Shown here in pieces: positions 47,056 to 56,334 of a stretch of DNA of 64,000 nucleotides. The DNA lies in NCBI RefSeq assembly GCF_002224125.1, contig NZ_NCSM01000029.1, positions 392 to 64,391 on the forward strand, given 5' to 3'. Position 1 is the first letter of the stretch; each line of letters opens with the position of its first letter. The position numbers and the translations under genes were made by a program. A model generated the notes under the pieces. That model made no database searches. It was not told the DNA's origin and saw only the letters and a list, made by a program, of their open reading frames with translations. The stretch is from Streptomyces sp. NBS 14/10. Lineage in GTDB: Bacteria > Actinomycetota > Actinomycetes > Streptomycetales > Streptomycetaceae.

Positions 47056-48393
47056 CTAGACGCCTAGGGCGTCGAGGCAGGCCTCGACGGCCAGGACGCC
47101 ACCGAGTCCGAGGACCGCGAGGGTGGTGGTGTACGTGGTGCGCGCCTTGATGGCGTCGATCACGGAGAGGTTGAAGTACTCCTTGAACATCCAGAAGCCG
47201 GGGTCGTTGACGTGGCTGAAGGCGATGGACCCGCAGGACACGGCGAGCACCATCATCTCGGGGTGGACTCCACTGCCCGCGACCATCGGCGCCACCACAC
47301 CGGCGGCGGTGACGACGGCGACCGTCGCGGAGCCGAGGGCGATACGGAGGATGACGGCGATCAGCCACGCCAGGATGATCGGCGAGATGTCCCAGCTTTC
47401 GGTGACGTCCTTGATGTAGTCGGAGATCCCGCCCTCGACGAGGACGCCCTTGAAGGCGCCGCCCGCGCCGATCACCAGGAGGATCATGGCCATCGCCTGG
47501 GCCGCCGAGTTGCAGGACGCGCTGACCTCGGCGAGCGACCGGCCGATGCGCGGGCCGAACGCCCAGACGGCCAGCAGCAGCGTCAGCAGCAGGGCGACCG
47601 GCGCCGAGCCGATGAAGGTGATGAAGGGCCGCGCGGGGTTGGATTCGGACACCGCCATGTCGTACACGGCGGCGAACGCGATCAGCACCACCGGGACCAG
47701 CGCCACCGAGAGCGACCAGCCCATGCTGGGCATCTCTTCCTCGGTGAAGGTGCGCTCGGAGACCAGGCCCTTGGGCATGGTGGGGTTCATCTTCCTGACG
47801 AACGGGAGGCGCGGCCACACCAGCGCGATGAGCGCTCCGAAGGGGATGGCGAAGAACAGGCCGTAGAAGAGGGTCAGCCCGACGGAGGCGTGGAAGGTGG
47901 CGGCGACGGCGGTGGGGCCGGGGTGGGGCGGCAGGAAGCTGTGCATGGTGGACAGCGCGATCGACATCGGGAGGCCGACCCACAGCAGGTTCTTGCCCGT
48001 CACCCGGACGATGGTGAACGCCACCGGCACGATGATCACGAAGGCGACCTCGTAGAACATCGTCACGCCCAGCAGCATGGCGGTGACCACCATGGCTATC
48101 TGGACCCGGCGCAGGCCGAAGGTGTCGATGAGTTTGCCGGATATTCGCTGGGCGGCGCCGGAGTCTCCCATGACGCGGCCGAGCATGGCGCCGAGCCCGA
48201 CGACGATCAGGGTGTCGCCGATCTGCCCTCCGACACCCTCGCCGAGGACGTCCGGGATCTTCTCCATCGGGACGCCTCGGACCAGCGCCACGGCGACGGC
48301 CACGAGGAGGAGGGAGATGAAGCCGTTCAGCTTCACCTTGGTCATCAGGAAGAGCAGCGCCAGGACGCTGATTCCTACTACGACAAGAGGCAT
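47056..48393 (-). CDS. GntP-family gluconate/hexarate permease
   Basis: 445 residues with about 12 membrane segments; family signatures include STMHSFLPPHPGPTAVAATF and ILRIALGSATVAVVTAAGV. GntP proteins take up gluconate and related sugar acids by proton symport. It lies 243 bp downstream of the dehydratase genes on the same strand, so galactarate, glucarate or talarate uptake is the likely role. AAGGGGA lies upstream of ATG 48393. The 243-bp gap holds no feature I can name. Confidence 0.9.
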   Translation of the reverse strand: MPLVVVGISVLALLFLMTKVKLNGFISLLLVAVAVALVRGVPMEKIPDVLGEGVGGQIGDTLIVVGLGAMLGRVMGDSGAAQRISGKLIDTFGLRRVQIAMVVTAMLLGVTMFYEVAFVIIVPVAFTIVRVTGKNLLWVGLPMSIALSTMHSFLPPHPGPTAVAATFHASVGLTLFYGLFFAIPFGALIALVWPRLPFVRKMNPTMPKGLVSERTFTEEEMPSMGWSLSVALVPVVLIAFAAVYDMAVSESNPARPFITFIGSAPVALLLTLLLAVWAFGPRIGRSLAEVSASCNSAAQAMAMILLVIGAGGAFKGVLVEGGISDYIKDVTESWDISPIILAWLIAVILRIALGSATVAVVTAAGVVAPMVAGSGVHPEMMVLAVSCGSIAFSHVNDPGFWMFKEYFNLSVIDAIKARTTYTTTLAVLGLGGVLAVEACLDALGV

Positions 48394-48636
48394 GGGTCAG
48401 TTCCCCTTTGAACTGCGCTCAGGAGGGTGGCTTCCGATCCGTGGGACGTACGCGGATCGCGTATGCGGCTCGCGGATGCGGACCGCGTAGGCGGATCGGA
48501 CGGAGGGGGTGTGGGGGATGGCCCGGTCATGGCCGGCAGCCGTGCCGGTCGGGCCCTCGTCGCGGGGATGCGGCGGAAGGCTGGGCCGGGCGGCGTACGG
48601 GGCCGCCCGGATCCCATCGGTGTTCTGTCGTCCCGG

Positions 48637-49584
48637 TCAGCGGTCGGCGGCCACGAGGCTCAGACCGGTCTCCAGGAGCTTCTTGAGGTCGGCCAGATCT
48701 TCGGGGCCGGGGTCGATGAGCGGGGCGCGCACCGGGCCGACCGGTTTGCCGCGCAGCCGGGCGGCGGCCTTCACCAGCGATACGGCATAGCCCGGCACCC
48801 GGTCCCGCAGTTCGACCAGCGGCACGTAGAAGTCACGCAGCAGCGTGTCCACGGTCTCGTCGTCGCCGGCCTGGAACGCGTCGAAGAACGCGCCCGCGAT
48901 CTCGGGTGCGAAGGCGTGGACGGCGGAGGAGTACGCGGGCACGCCGACGGTGGCGTACGCGCGTGCCTGCATCTCGGCGGTGGCGGCTCCGTTGAAGAAC
49001 AGGAGGTGGTCGGGGGCGGCGAGGGTCAGCCTCTGGAGCCGGTCCAGGTCGCTGTGTCCGTCCTTGACACCGATGAGGGTGGGGATCTCCGCGATCTTTC
49101 GCAGGCCGTCGATGGTGAATGCCACGTGGTCGCGCTGGTAGGCGATGAGCGGCAGCCCGGTTCCGGCGGCGATCCGCCGCAACTGCTCCACCAGGCCGTC
49201 CTGCGGGGCCTTGACCAGATAGTGGGGGAGCACCAGGGCGGCGTCGGCGCCGGCCTCCTCCGCGATCCGGGCGAAGCGCAGCGCCTGGGCGTAGCCGTAG
49301 CCGATGCCGGCGACCACCGGCATACGGCCGTCGGCCACCTCCACCGCGGTGGTGATCACCTGGCGGTACTCGTCCTCGTCCAGGGCGGTGAACTCCCCGG
49401 TGCCGCACGCGGGAAACACCGCGCCGGGGGCGGTGGCCAGCTGAGCGGTCAGATACTCACGGTAGGCGTCCAGATCGAGGCTGCCGTCGTCACCGAAGCT
49501 GGTGAGCGGGAAGGACAGCACACCGCGCGCCATGCCATCACGCAGTCGCTGCGCGACATCCTGGACCGCCGTGTTCATAGTCAT
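48637..49584 (-). CDS. kdgD: 5-dehydro-4-deoxyglucarate dehydratase
   Basis: A 315-residue DapA-superfamily TIM barrel with the Schiff-base Lys in LIGVKDGHSD and the GTGEF motif of carboxylate binding. It decarboxylates and dehydrates 5-dehydro-4-deoxy-D-glucarate to 2,5-dioxopentanoate. The next enzyme of the route, 2,5-dioxopentanoate dehydrogenase, is not in the window. ATG 49584 has GGAGAAC upstream. It is 117 bp downstream of the galactarate/talarate-type dehydratase on the same strand. Confidence 0.9.
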   Translation of the reverse strand: MTMNTAVQDVAQRLRDGMARGVLSFPLTSFGDDGSLDLDAYREYLTAQLATAPGAVFPACGTGEFTALDEDEYRQVITTAVEVADGRMPVVAGIGYGYAQALRFARIAEEAGADAALVLPHYLVKAPQDGLVEQLRRIAAGTGLPLIAYQRDHVAFTIDGLRKIAEIPTLIGVKDGHSDLDRLQRLTLAAPDHLLFFNGAATAEMQARAYATVGVPAYSSAVHAFAPEIAGAFFDAFQAGDDETVDTLLRDFYVPLVELRDRVPGYAVSLVKAAARLRGKPVGPVRAPLIDPGPEDLADLKKLLETGLSLVAADR

Positions 49585-49701
49585 GAACTGTTCTCCACAT
49601 ACGTGAATTCTCGATATGAGAATGGAGGTTAGGGTGGCTCAACCAACAGGTCAATGGGTGTGCGACCCGATTTCGACCCGATTTCCGCGCCGGCGGTACG
49701 T

Positions 49702-50880
49702 TCAGGGACGCGTACCGAGCTCGTGGTCCGCCTGTGTCCAGGCCCGGGCCTGCTCGCTGAGGGTGATACCGAGACCCGGCCGGGAGGACACATGCATACG
49801 GCCGCCACTGATCTCCAGCCGCTCGTTGAACAGCGGCTCCAGCCAGTCGAAGTGCTCCACCCACGGCTCGTACGGGTAGGCGGCGGCGAGGTGGAGGTGG
49901 ATCTCCATCGCGAAGTGCGGAGCGAGCTGGAGGTGGTGGTGTTCGGCGAGGGTGGCCAGCTTGAGGAACTGGGTGATACCGCCGATACGCGGCGCGTCGG
50001 GCTGGATGATGTCCGCGGCCTCGTTGCGGATCAGCTCCCAGTGTTCGGCGACGCTGGCCAGCATCTCCCCGGTGGCCACCGGAGTGTCCAGCGAGGCCGC
50101 GAGGGCGGCGTGGCCACGGGCGTCATACGCGTCCAGCGGCTCCTCGATCCAGACCAGGCCGAACTCCTCGAGCGCGCGCCCCATGCGCTGGGCGGTGGGC
50201 CGGTCCCACTGCTGGTTGGCGTCCACCATGAGCGGCACCTCGTCGCCCAGGTGCTCCCGTACGGCGGTCACCCGGCTCAGATCCACCTTGCCGTCGGGGT
50301 GGCCGACCTTGAGCTTGATGCCGCCGATGCCCTCGGCCACCGAGCGGGAGGCGTTCTCCAGCAGCTGCTCGGTGGGCGTGTGCAGAAAGCCGCCGGAGGT
50401 GTTGTAGCAGCGTACGGAGTCGCGGTGGGCGCCCAGCAGCTTGGCCAGGGGCAGACCGGCCCGCTTGGCCTTCAGATCCCACAGGGCGATGTCGAAGGCC
50501 GCCACCGCCTGGGTGGACAGCCCGCTGCGCCCGACGGAGGCGCCCGCCCACACCAGCTTCGTCCAGAGCTTGGCGATGTCACTGGGGTCCTCGCCCAGCA
50601 GGGTGGGGGCGATCTCCTTGGCGTGTGCGAACTGGCCGGGGCCGCCGGCCCGCTTGGAGTAGCTGAAACCGATGCCCTGGTGTCCCCCCTCGGTGGCCAG
50701 CTCGACGAAGAGGAAGGCCACCTCGGTCATCGGCTTCTGCCGCCCGGTGAAGACCTTCGCGTCGCTGATCGGAGTGGCCAGCGGAAGGGTGACCGAGGAC
50801 AGCTTGATCCAGGAGAGCCTGTCGAGGGTCGCCTCCCCTGCCTGCTGCGCGGCGTGTGCCGTCGTTTCCGGTGTGCTCAT
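49702..50880 (-). CDS. L-talarate/galactarate dehydratase-like enolase-superfamily enzyme
   Basis: 392 residues of the mandelate racemase subgroup: KxK base pair in GIKLKVG, metal ligands in VDANQQW and WIEEP, later Glu in ATGEM, and the general-base His in PHFAMEIH. The N-terminal SDAKVFTGRQKPMTEVAFLF and SKRAGGPGQFAHAKEIAP closely resemble talarate/galactarate dehydratases. Its product would be the substrate of the adjacent kdgD. It is divergent from a LysR gene, its probable regulator. Confidence 0.88.
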   Translation of the reverse strand: MSTPETTAHAAQQAGEATLDRLSWIKLSSVTLPLATPISDAKVFTGRQKPMTEVAFLFVELATEGGHQGIGFSYSKRAGGPGQFAHAKEIAPTLLGEDPSDIAKLWTKLVWAGASVGRSGLSTQAVAAFDIALWDLKAKRAGLPLAKLLGAHRDSVRCYNTSGGFLHTPTEQLLENASRSVAEGIGGIKLKVGHPDGKVDLSRVTAVREHLGDEVPLMVDANQQWDRPTAQRMGRALEEFGLVWIEEPLDAYDARGHAALAASLDTPVATGEMLASVAEHWELIRNEAADIIQPDAPRIGGITQFLKLATLAEHHHLQLAPHFAMEIHLHLAAAYPYEPWVEHFDWLEPLFNERLEISGGRMHVSSRPGLGITLSEQARAWTQADHELGTRP

Positions 50881-51000
50881 ACTTGGCGTCCCCTGTGGGT
50901 GCGGGCGGGGCGGCCGGTCCCTGACGTGGCCGGTCGCGGTGTCGGCGGGCGTGTCCGCTCGTCGGTCCCTTGACGCTAGGTGGTCGATTGATCTCCGTCT

Positions 51001-51011
51001 AACTTAAAGTT
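51001..51011. promoter_or_regulatory. Candidate LysR operator (AACTTAAAGTT)
   Basis: A perfect 5-bp dyad around a central A in the 159-bp divergent gap between the dehydratase and LysR genes, close to the LysR start. The short AT-rich dyad is typical for LysR-type binding. A further TTGTATGCGTTGATACA patch follows. Confidence 0.45.
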
Positions 51012-51039
51012 TGTATGCGTTGATACAGGGAGAGCATCA

Positions 51040-52014
51040 TTGTTCACACTCGCCCAGCTGGCCAGCTTCGTGGCAGTGGCCGAAGAACTGCACTTCACCC
51101 GGGCCGCGGAACGGCTGAAGATGACACAGCCACCGCTGAGCCGCCAGATCCAGCTCCTGGAGAACGACCTGCGGGTCCGGCTCCTGGACCGCACCAACCG
51201 ATCGGTGCGGCTCACCCCCGCCGGGCGCGCCTTCCTCACCGAGGCCCGCCGTATCCTGCGCCAGTCGGAACACGCGGCGCTCGCCGTCCGCCAGGTGTCG
51301 ACCGGGGAAGCGGGCAGCATCGCCATCGGCTTCACCGCGGCCAGCGCGTACTCCACGCTCGGCACCCTGCTGGAAACCGCCCGCGCGGCCATGCCCCGCG
51401 CGGAGATCGTGCTGCAAGAGATGGTCACCCGCGACCAGTTGGAAGCCCTCACCCAGAACCGCCTGGACCTCGGCCTCGGCCGGCCCTCGGTCACCGGCCC
51501 GGACCTGCGGTCCCGCCCGGCCGTACGGGAGCGGCTGCTCGCGGCGCTGCCCAAGGAACACCCGCTGGCGGCGCGTGAAGGAGCGCTCCAGGTCGCGGAC
51601 TTCGACGGTCAGCCGTTTCTGATGTACTCACCCACGGACGCCCGGTACTTCCACGAACTGCTCATCAGCATCTTCAGCGTGGCGCATGTGGCCCCCGTCT
51701 TCTCCCAGTATCTGAGCCAGGTCCACAGCATCCTGGCCCTGGTCAACTGCAGCCTGGGGGTGTCCCTGGTCCCCGAGGCCGCCGCGCGGCTGCGCTATGC
51801 CGATGTCGTCTTCAAACCGGTCGAGCTGGAGACCCCCAACCCCGTGGAGCTCAACCTCGTCTGGCGCGCGAACACCGACAACCCGGTGCTGCACGCGCTG
51901 CTCCGCCACCTGCCATGGCCGGAGCCGACCCCGACCCCGACTCCGACCCCGACCCTGGCACTGGAGCCGGAGCCTGAGCCGGCACCGGAGCCCGGGGCTC
52001 ACCCCGGCCGGTAG
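51040..52014 (+). CDS. LysR-family regulator of the hexarate genes
   Basis: 324 residues: an N-terminal winged HTH (TRAAERLKMTQPPLSRQIQLLE) and a periplasmic-binding-protein-like effector domain. It is divergent from the galactarate/talarate dehydratase, the standard position for a LysR activator of that operon. The C-terminus is a low-complexity Pro/Thr then Pro/Glu tail (about 30 residues) encoded by hexamer repeats. The start is TTG 51040 with AGGGAGAG upstream. Its 3' end overlaps the next LysR gene by 16 bp. Confidence 0.88.
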   Translation: MFTLAQLASFVAVAEELHFTRAAERLKMTQPPLSRQIQLLENDLRVRLLDRTNRSVRLTPAGRAFLTEARRILRQSEHAALAVRQVSTGEAGSIAIGFTAASAYSTLGTLLETARAAMPRAEIVLQEMVTRDQLEALTQNRLDLGLGRPSVTGPDLRSRPAVRERLLAALPKEHPLAAREGALQVADFDGQPFLMYSPTDARYFHELLISIFSVAHVAPVFSQYLSQVHSILALVNCSLGVSLVPEAAARLRYADVVFKPVELETPNPVELNLVWRANTDNPVLHALLRHLPWPEPTPTPTPTPTLALEPEPEPAPEPGAHPGR

Positions 52015-52853
52015 AGCGCCGTGAGCAGTTCGATCACGGCCGGGGCGGCGGGATGCGGATCGTCCCGCCACCAGGCGAGCCGCACCGCGATCGGCTCGGC
52101 GTCGCGCACCGGCCGGTAGACGACACCGGGCCGCGGATACTGGTGCGCGGTGGACTCCGCCGTGATCCCCACCCGCCGGCCCGTGGAGATCATGATGAGC
52201 CAGTCGTCGATGTCGTGTGACTCCTCGGTCGCCGGGCGGGAGCCGGAGGGCCACAGCTCCGCGGTGGTGGTGCCGGTCCGCCGGTCGACCAACAGGGTGC
52301 GCCCGCTGAGGTCGGCGAGCCTGACCGAACGGCGCGAGGCCAGCGGATCGTCGGCGGCCAGGGCACACAGCCGCCGCTCGAGCCCCACGATGGCGGAGTC
52401 GAAGCGCCGGTCGTCCAGCGGTCTGCGGACGACGGCCAGATCGCAGACACCCTCGGCCAGCCCCGCGGTGGCGGAGTTGACGCGGATCAGCTGCAGCTCC
52501 GTCTCGGGGACCGTCTGGGCCCAACGGCGCTGAAACGCCAGCGTATGGCGGCCCACCGCCGACCAGGCGTAACCGATCCGCAGCCGCCGGTGGCCCGAGG
52601 CCGCCTCCCGGAGCAGACCGTCCACCTCGCCGAGCACCCGCCGGGCGTGCGCCACCACGCGCAGACCGGTGCCCGTCGGCGTCACCTCACGGGAGGTACG
52701 CAGCAGCAGCCGCACCCCGAGTGCCCGCTCGAGCGAGGCCAGCGTGCGGGACACGGATGCCTGGGAGACACCGAGCGCGATGGCGGCATCGGTGAAGCTG
52801 CCCTCGTCGACGATCGCCACGAGACAGCGCAGCTGACGCAGCTCGATATCCAT
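51999..52853 (-). CDS. LysR-family regulator (paired with EamA transporter)
   Basis: 284 residues with LysR HTH (TDAAIALGVSQASVSRTLASLE) and a PBP-like effector domain. It is divergent from the EamA transporter with 68 bp between starts, the usual regulator/exporter arrangement. The effector is unknown. Confidence 0.88.
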   Translation of the reverse strand: MDIELRQLRCLVAIVDEGSFTDAAIALGVSQASVSRTLASLERALGVRLLLRTSREVTPTGTGLRVVAHARRVLGEVDGLLREAASGHRRLRIGYAWSAVGRHTLAFQRRWAQTVPETELQLIRVNSATAGLAEGVCDLAVVRRPLDDRRFDSAIVGLERRLCALAADDPLASRRSVRLADLSGRTLLVDRRTGTTTAELWPSGSRPATEESHDIDDWLIMISTGRRVGITAESTAHQYPRPGVVYRPVRDAEPIAVRLAWWRDDPHPAAPAVIELLTALYRPG

Positions 52854-52921
52854 GACTCAAGCGTATAGATCCCGCCGTCGATGCATTTTGCGCAAGTGCG
52901 GGGGCGCCGCACGATCGGGGC

Positions 52922-53869
52922 ATGCGAACAGCATCCGTACGCGCGGCAGCCCCCGCCCACCGGGCCGTCCCGGCCGCCTCCGCCACCGAGCCCGGGGGAG
53001 CACGCCTGGCCGGTATGGCCACCATGATCGGCAGCGGCCTGTCCAACCAGATCGGCGCCGCCACCGGGTCCTTCGCCTTCCCCGTGCTCGGCCCCCTCGG
53101 CGTCGTCGCGGTACGCCAGTACGTCGCCGCCATCGTCCTGATCGCCGTCGGCCGCCCCCGGCCGCGCGGCTTCACCTGGCGGCAGTGGTGGCCGGTGCTG
53201 CTGCTGGCCCTGGTGTTCGGGACCATGAACCTCTCGCTCTACAGCGCCATCGATCGGATCGGCCTCGGACTGGCGGTGACCCTGGAGTTCCTCGGTCCGC
53301 TCGCCATCGCCCTGGCCGCCTCACGCCGCCGCGCCGACGCCTGCTGGGCGGTGCTGGCCGCGGCCGGTGTCATCACCCTGATGCGCCCACGGCCCTCCGC
53401 CGACTACTTCGGGATGGGCCTGGGCCTGCTGGCCGCCGTCTGCTGGGCGTCCTACATCCTGCTCAACCGCACCGTCGGCCGACGCATCCCCGGCGTGCAG
53501 GGATCGGCGACCGCCGCCACGCTCTCCGCCCTGATGTTCCTGCCCGTCGGGATCGTCCTCGCCATCAGGCAGCCGCCGACCGCGTCGGCCGTCGGCTGCG
53601 CCGTCGCCGCCGGGGTCCTCTCCTCGGCCGTGCCGTACCTCGCTGACCTGTTCACCCTGCGCCGCGTACCGGCACCGGCCTTCGGGCTCTTCATGAGCGT
53701 CAATCCCGTCCTCGCCGCCGTGGTCGGATGGATCGTCCTCGGGCAGCGCCTGGGGTGGATCGAATGGGCCGGAGTGGGAGCCGTCGTGGTGGCCAACGCG
53801 CTCAGCATCGCGGGCCGGATCAGGGCGGATGCCGTACCTCAGCAGGCGCCCCAGCACACGCCCCAGTAG
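52922..53869 (+). CDS. EamA/RhtA-type DMT-family transporter
   Basis: 315 residues with about 10 membrane helices in two EamA repeats (LEFLGPLAIALAASRR in the first, SSAVPYLADLFTLRRVPAPAFGLFMSVNPVLAA in the second, RhtA-like). It probably exports amino acids or other small metabolites and is likely controlled by the divergent LysR. It has an Ala-rich N-terminal extension of about 25 residues; a later start at MATMIG is possible. Confidence 0.88.
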   Translation: MRTASVRAAAPAHRAVPAASATEPGGARLAGMATMIGSGLSNQIGAATGSFAFPVLGPLGVVAVRQYVAAIVLIAVGRPRPRGFTWRQWWPVLLLALVFGTMNLSLYSAIDRIGLGLAVTLEFLGPLAIALAASRRRADACWAVLAAAGVITLMRPRPSADYFGMGLGLLAAVCWASYILLNRTVGRRIPGVQGSATAATLSALMFLPVGIVLAIRQPPTASAVGCAVAAGVLSSAVPYLADLFTLRRVPAPAFGLFMSVNPVLAAVVGWIVLGQRLGWIEWAGVGAVVVANALSIAGRIRADAVPQQAPQHTPQ

Positions 53870-53880
53870 ATGGCCGGCCG

Positions 53881-54906
53881 CTAGCGGCGGTCGGGCGGGC
53901 CGGGGCACCGCGCCGTCGTGCCGCGGATCTCGAGGGCCGGGGCGGTCAGAACGGTCTCGCCGGGGCGGGCGGGGTCGGCGATCCGGTCGAGCAGACACTG
54001 CGCGGCGCGGCGGCCGACCTCATGGCTGGAATTGTCCACGGTGGTGAGCCACAGATGGCGCAGCCGCGCGAGATAGGTGTTGTCGTAGCCGACGAGGGAC
54101 AGGTCGCGGGGCACCCGCAGGCCGAGCTCTTCGGCGGCCGACAGGGCGCCGACACCGGCTATGTCGTTGAACGCGAAGACGGCGGTGGGCCGTTCACGGG
54201 CGCCGAGCAGCCGGACCGTGGCCCGGTAGCCGCCCTCCTCGGTCAGGTCGCCCTGCTCCACGGCCGCCGTCGCACCCAGTCCGTGCTCGCGCATCACCGC
54301 CTCGAAGCCACGGCGGCGCAGCTCGCCGACCGCCCCCTGCCCCGCGATATGCGCGATGCGCCGGTGGCCGAGGCCGATGAGGTGTTCGGTGGCCAGCCGG
54401 GCGCCGTGTTCGTCGTCGCCCGCCACGATGTCCACCCCGGGCAGTACGGGCTCACGGGCGCCCGCCACCACCGTGGGCACCTGCCCGGCCGCGGTGCGCA
54501 GCGCCTCGGGGGCCGACAGCGTACCGACGGCGATCAGACCGTCGACCCGCAGATCCGTGAAGGTGCGGGTGAGGTCTTCGCCGAGCCGCCGGTTGAGGTG
54601 GCCGTCGGCCAGCAGCATGCGCAGACCTGAGTCGTGCAGCCGGGAGTTGAGGCCGTCCAGCAGCTCCACGAACCAGGGGTTGCGCATGTCGTTCAGAAGC
54701 ACGCCGACGGTGCGGGTGCGCCGCTCGCTGAGGCTGCGGGCGGCGGCGTTGGGCCGGTAGCCGAGCTCTTCGACGGCGGCCAGCACGGCCTGCCGCTTCT
54801 CCGGGCGCACCTGGGCGGAGCCGCGCAGTACGAGGGAGACCAGCGATTTCGACACTCCGGCGCGTTCGGCGACATCGCGGATCGTCGGTGGTCTCATGTC
54901 CTGCAT
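53881..54906 (-). CDS. LacI-family repressor
   Basis: 341 residues: N-terminal HTH (TIRDVAERAGVSKSLVSLVLRG), hinge helix (PNAAARSLS) and sugar-binding-protein-like core ending LEIRGTTA. It is divergent from a Gfo/Idh/MocA dehydrogenase, with two palindromes between them, so it probably represses itself and the dehydrogenase/permease genes until a sugar ligand appears. ATG 54906 or 54897 may be used; an operator overlaps its leader. Confidence 0.9.
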   Translation of the reverse strand: MQDMRPPTIRDVAERAGVSKSLVSLVLRGSAQVRPEKRQAVLAAVEELGYRPNAAARSLSERRTRTVGVLLNDMRNPWFVELLDGLNSRLHDSGLRMLLADGHLNRRLGEDLTRTFTDLRVDGLIAVGTLSAPEALRTAAGQVPTVVAGAREPVLPGVDIVAGDDEHGARLATEHLIGLGHRRIAHIAGQGAVGELRRRGFEAVMREHGLGATAAVEQGDLTEEGGYRATVRLLGARERPTAVFAFNDIAGVGALSAAEELGLRVPRDLSLVGYDNTYLARLRHLWLTTVDNSSHEVGRRAAQCLLDRIADPARPGETVLTAPALEIRGTTARCPGPPDRR

Positions 54907-54910
54907 GCTC

Positions 54911-55004
54911 TGGACCGTTCCATGAGGCGCGCCGGGTTGTCAAAGGGATTGACAGCTGCGGAGACGGCCCTCAGGGTGGGCCGGGAACGTTGTGGACCGG
55001 TCCA
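54911..55004. promoter_or_regulatory. Two LacI operators (TGGACC-type)
   Basis: TGGACCGTTCCA (54911-54922, imperfect) and TGGACCGGTCCA (54993-55004, perfect) lie between the lacI-type gene and the dehydrogenase. Centres are 82 bp apart, suitable for a loop. Confidence 0.75.
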
Positions 55005-55098
55005 AAGCAGATGCGGTCCCAAGCAGGCCGGAGTCCTGCGCAGGCCACATTCCGGAGCAGGCCACGGTCCTGATCAGGGCAGTCATGGGAGAGCAGTC

Positions 55099-56253
55099 AT
55101 GGTGAGTACGCTCGGCGTCGCCGTCGTGGGATTCGGCTGGATGGGACGGGTGCACACCCAGGCGTACGCCCGCGTGCCGCACCACTTCCCCCAGCTGTCC
55201 GTGCGGCCCAAACTGATCGCCGTCGCCGACGAGGTGCCCGGCCGCGCCGACGAGGCCGCCGAGCGGTACGGCTTCGCCACCGCGGCCCGTAACTGGCGGG
55301 AGGTGGCCGCCGACCCCCGGGTCCAGGCGGTGAGCATCGCCGCCCCCAACTTCCTGCACCGCGAGATCGGCACCGCCATGGCCGAAGCGGGCAAGCACAT
55401 CTGGATCGAGAAGCCGGTCGGCCTGACCGCCGAGGACGCCCGAGCGGTCGCCGGCGCCGTGGCCAAGGCCGGTGTCCAGGGCACCGTCGGCTTCAACTAC
55501 CGCAACGCGCCCGCCGTCGCCGCCGCCCGCGAACTGATCGCCGCCGGGGAGATCGGCGCCGTCACCCATGTCCGCATCCGGCTGTTCAGCGACTACGCCG
55601 CCCACCCCGAGGGCGCCCTCACCTGGCGGTACGAGCGCGAGCGCGGCGGCAGCGGAGTGCTCGGCGACCTGGCCTCGCACGGCGTGGACCTGGCGCGCTT
55701 TCTGCTCGGCGAGATCGAGTCGCTGGCCGCCGACACCGCGGTCTTCGTCCCCGAGCGAGCCCGCCCCACCGGCGCCACCGCCGGCCACGCCCGCTCCGCC
55801 GGCGGCGAGTTGGGCCCGGTGGAGAACGAGGACTACGTCTCCTGCCTGCTGCGCTTCGCCTCCGGTGCGCGGGGTGTGCTGGAGGCGTGCCGGGTCTCGG
55901 TCGGCGAGCAGAACAACTACGGCTTCGAGATCCACGGCACCAAGGGCGCGGTCTTCTGGGACTTCCGCCGCATGGGCGAGCTCGGCATCAGCCGCGGCAC
56001 CGCCTATCAGGACCAGCCCGTCAGCACCGTGTACGTCGGCCCCGGACACGGCGAGTACGCCGCCTTCCAGCCCGGCTCGGCCAACAGCATGGGCTATGAC
56101 GACCTCAAGGTCATCGAGGCGTACCACTTCCTGCGCTCCATCGCCGAGGGCACGGCGTACGGAGCCACCCTGGGCGACGCCGTCCGCAGCGCCGCCGCGC
56201 TGGACGCCATGGCCCGGTCCGCCGAGCGGGGCGGCTGGGTGAACCCGGCCTGA
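55099..56253 (+). CDS. Gfo/Idh/MocA-family sugar dehydrogenase
   Basis: 384 residues: NAD-binding VVGFGWMGRVH, catalytic EKPVG, and the C-terminal GFO_IDH_MocA domain (GGSGVLGDLASHGVDLARFLLGE). It oxidises a sugar or cyclitol with NAD(P)+. ATG 55099 is chosen by homology; the frame is open far upstream but that part is the promoter. It is divergent from the LacI repressor and precedes a permease. The region 55030-55100 is full of short GCAGG/GCAGTCATGG direct repeats. Confidence 0.9.
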   Translation: MVSTLGVAVVGFGWMGRVHTQAYARVPHHFPQLSVRPKLIAVADEVPGRADEAAERYGFATAARNWREVAADPRVQAVSIAAPNFLHREIGTAMAEAGKHIWIEKPVGLTAEDARAVAGAVAKAGVQGTVGFNYRNAPAVAAARELIAAGEIGAVTHVRIRLFSDYAAHPEGALTWRYERERGGSGVLGDLASHGVDLARFLLGEIESLAADTAVFVPERARPTGATAGHARSAGGELGPVENEDYVSCLLRFASGARGVLEACRVSVGEQNNYGFEIHGTKGAVFWDFRRMGELGISRGTAYQDQPVSTVYVGPGHGEYAAFQPGSANSMGYDDLKVIEAYHFLRSIAEGTAYGATLGDAVRSAAALDAMARSAERGGWVNPA

Positions 56254-56334
56254 GCGCCTACGCGTTCGCCCGGCCGGGGGTCGGGCCCATGCGAGGCGAG
56301 CAAGGGCTTGCCGATCTCTTGACTCTGACGCACC

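Noticed and set aside
51928..51990. CCGACC-type repeats at the end of the LysR gene as a functional element
   Set aside because: They are in-frame low-complexity Pro/Thr and Pro/Glu codons at a protein tail, common in Streptomyces.
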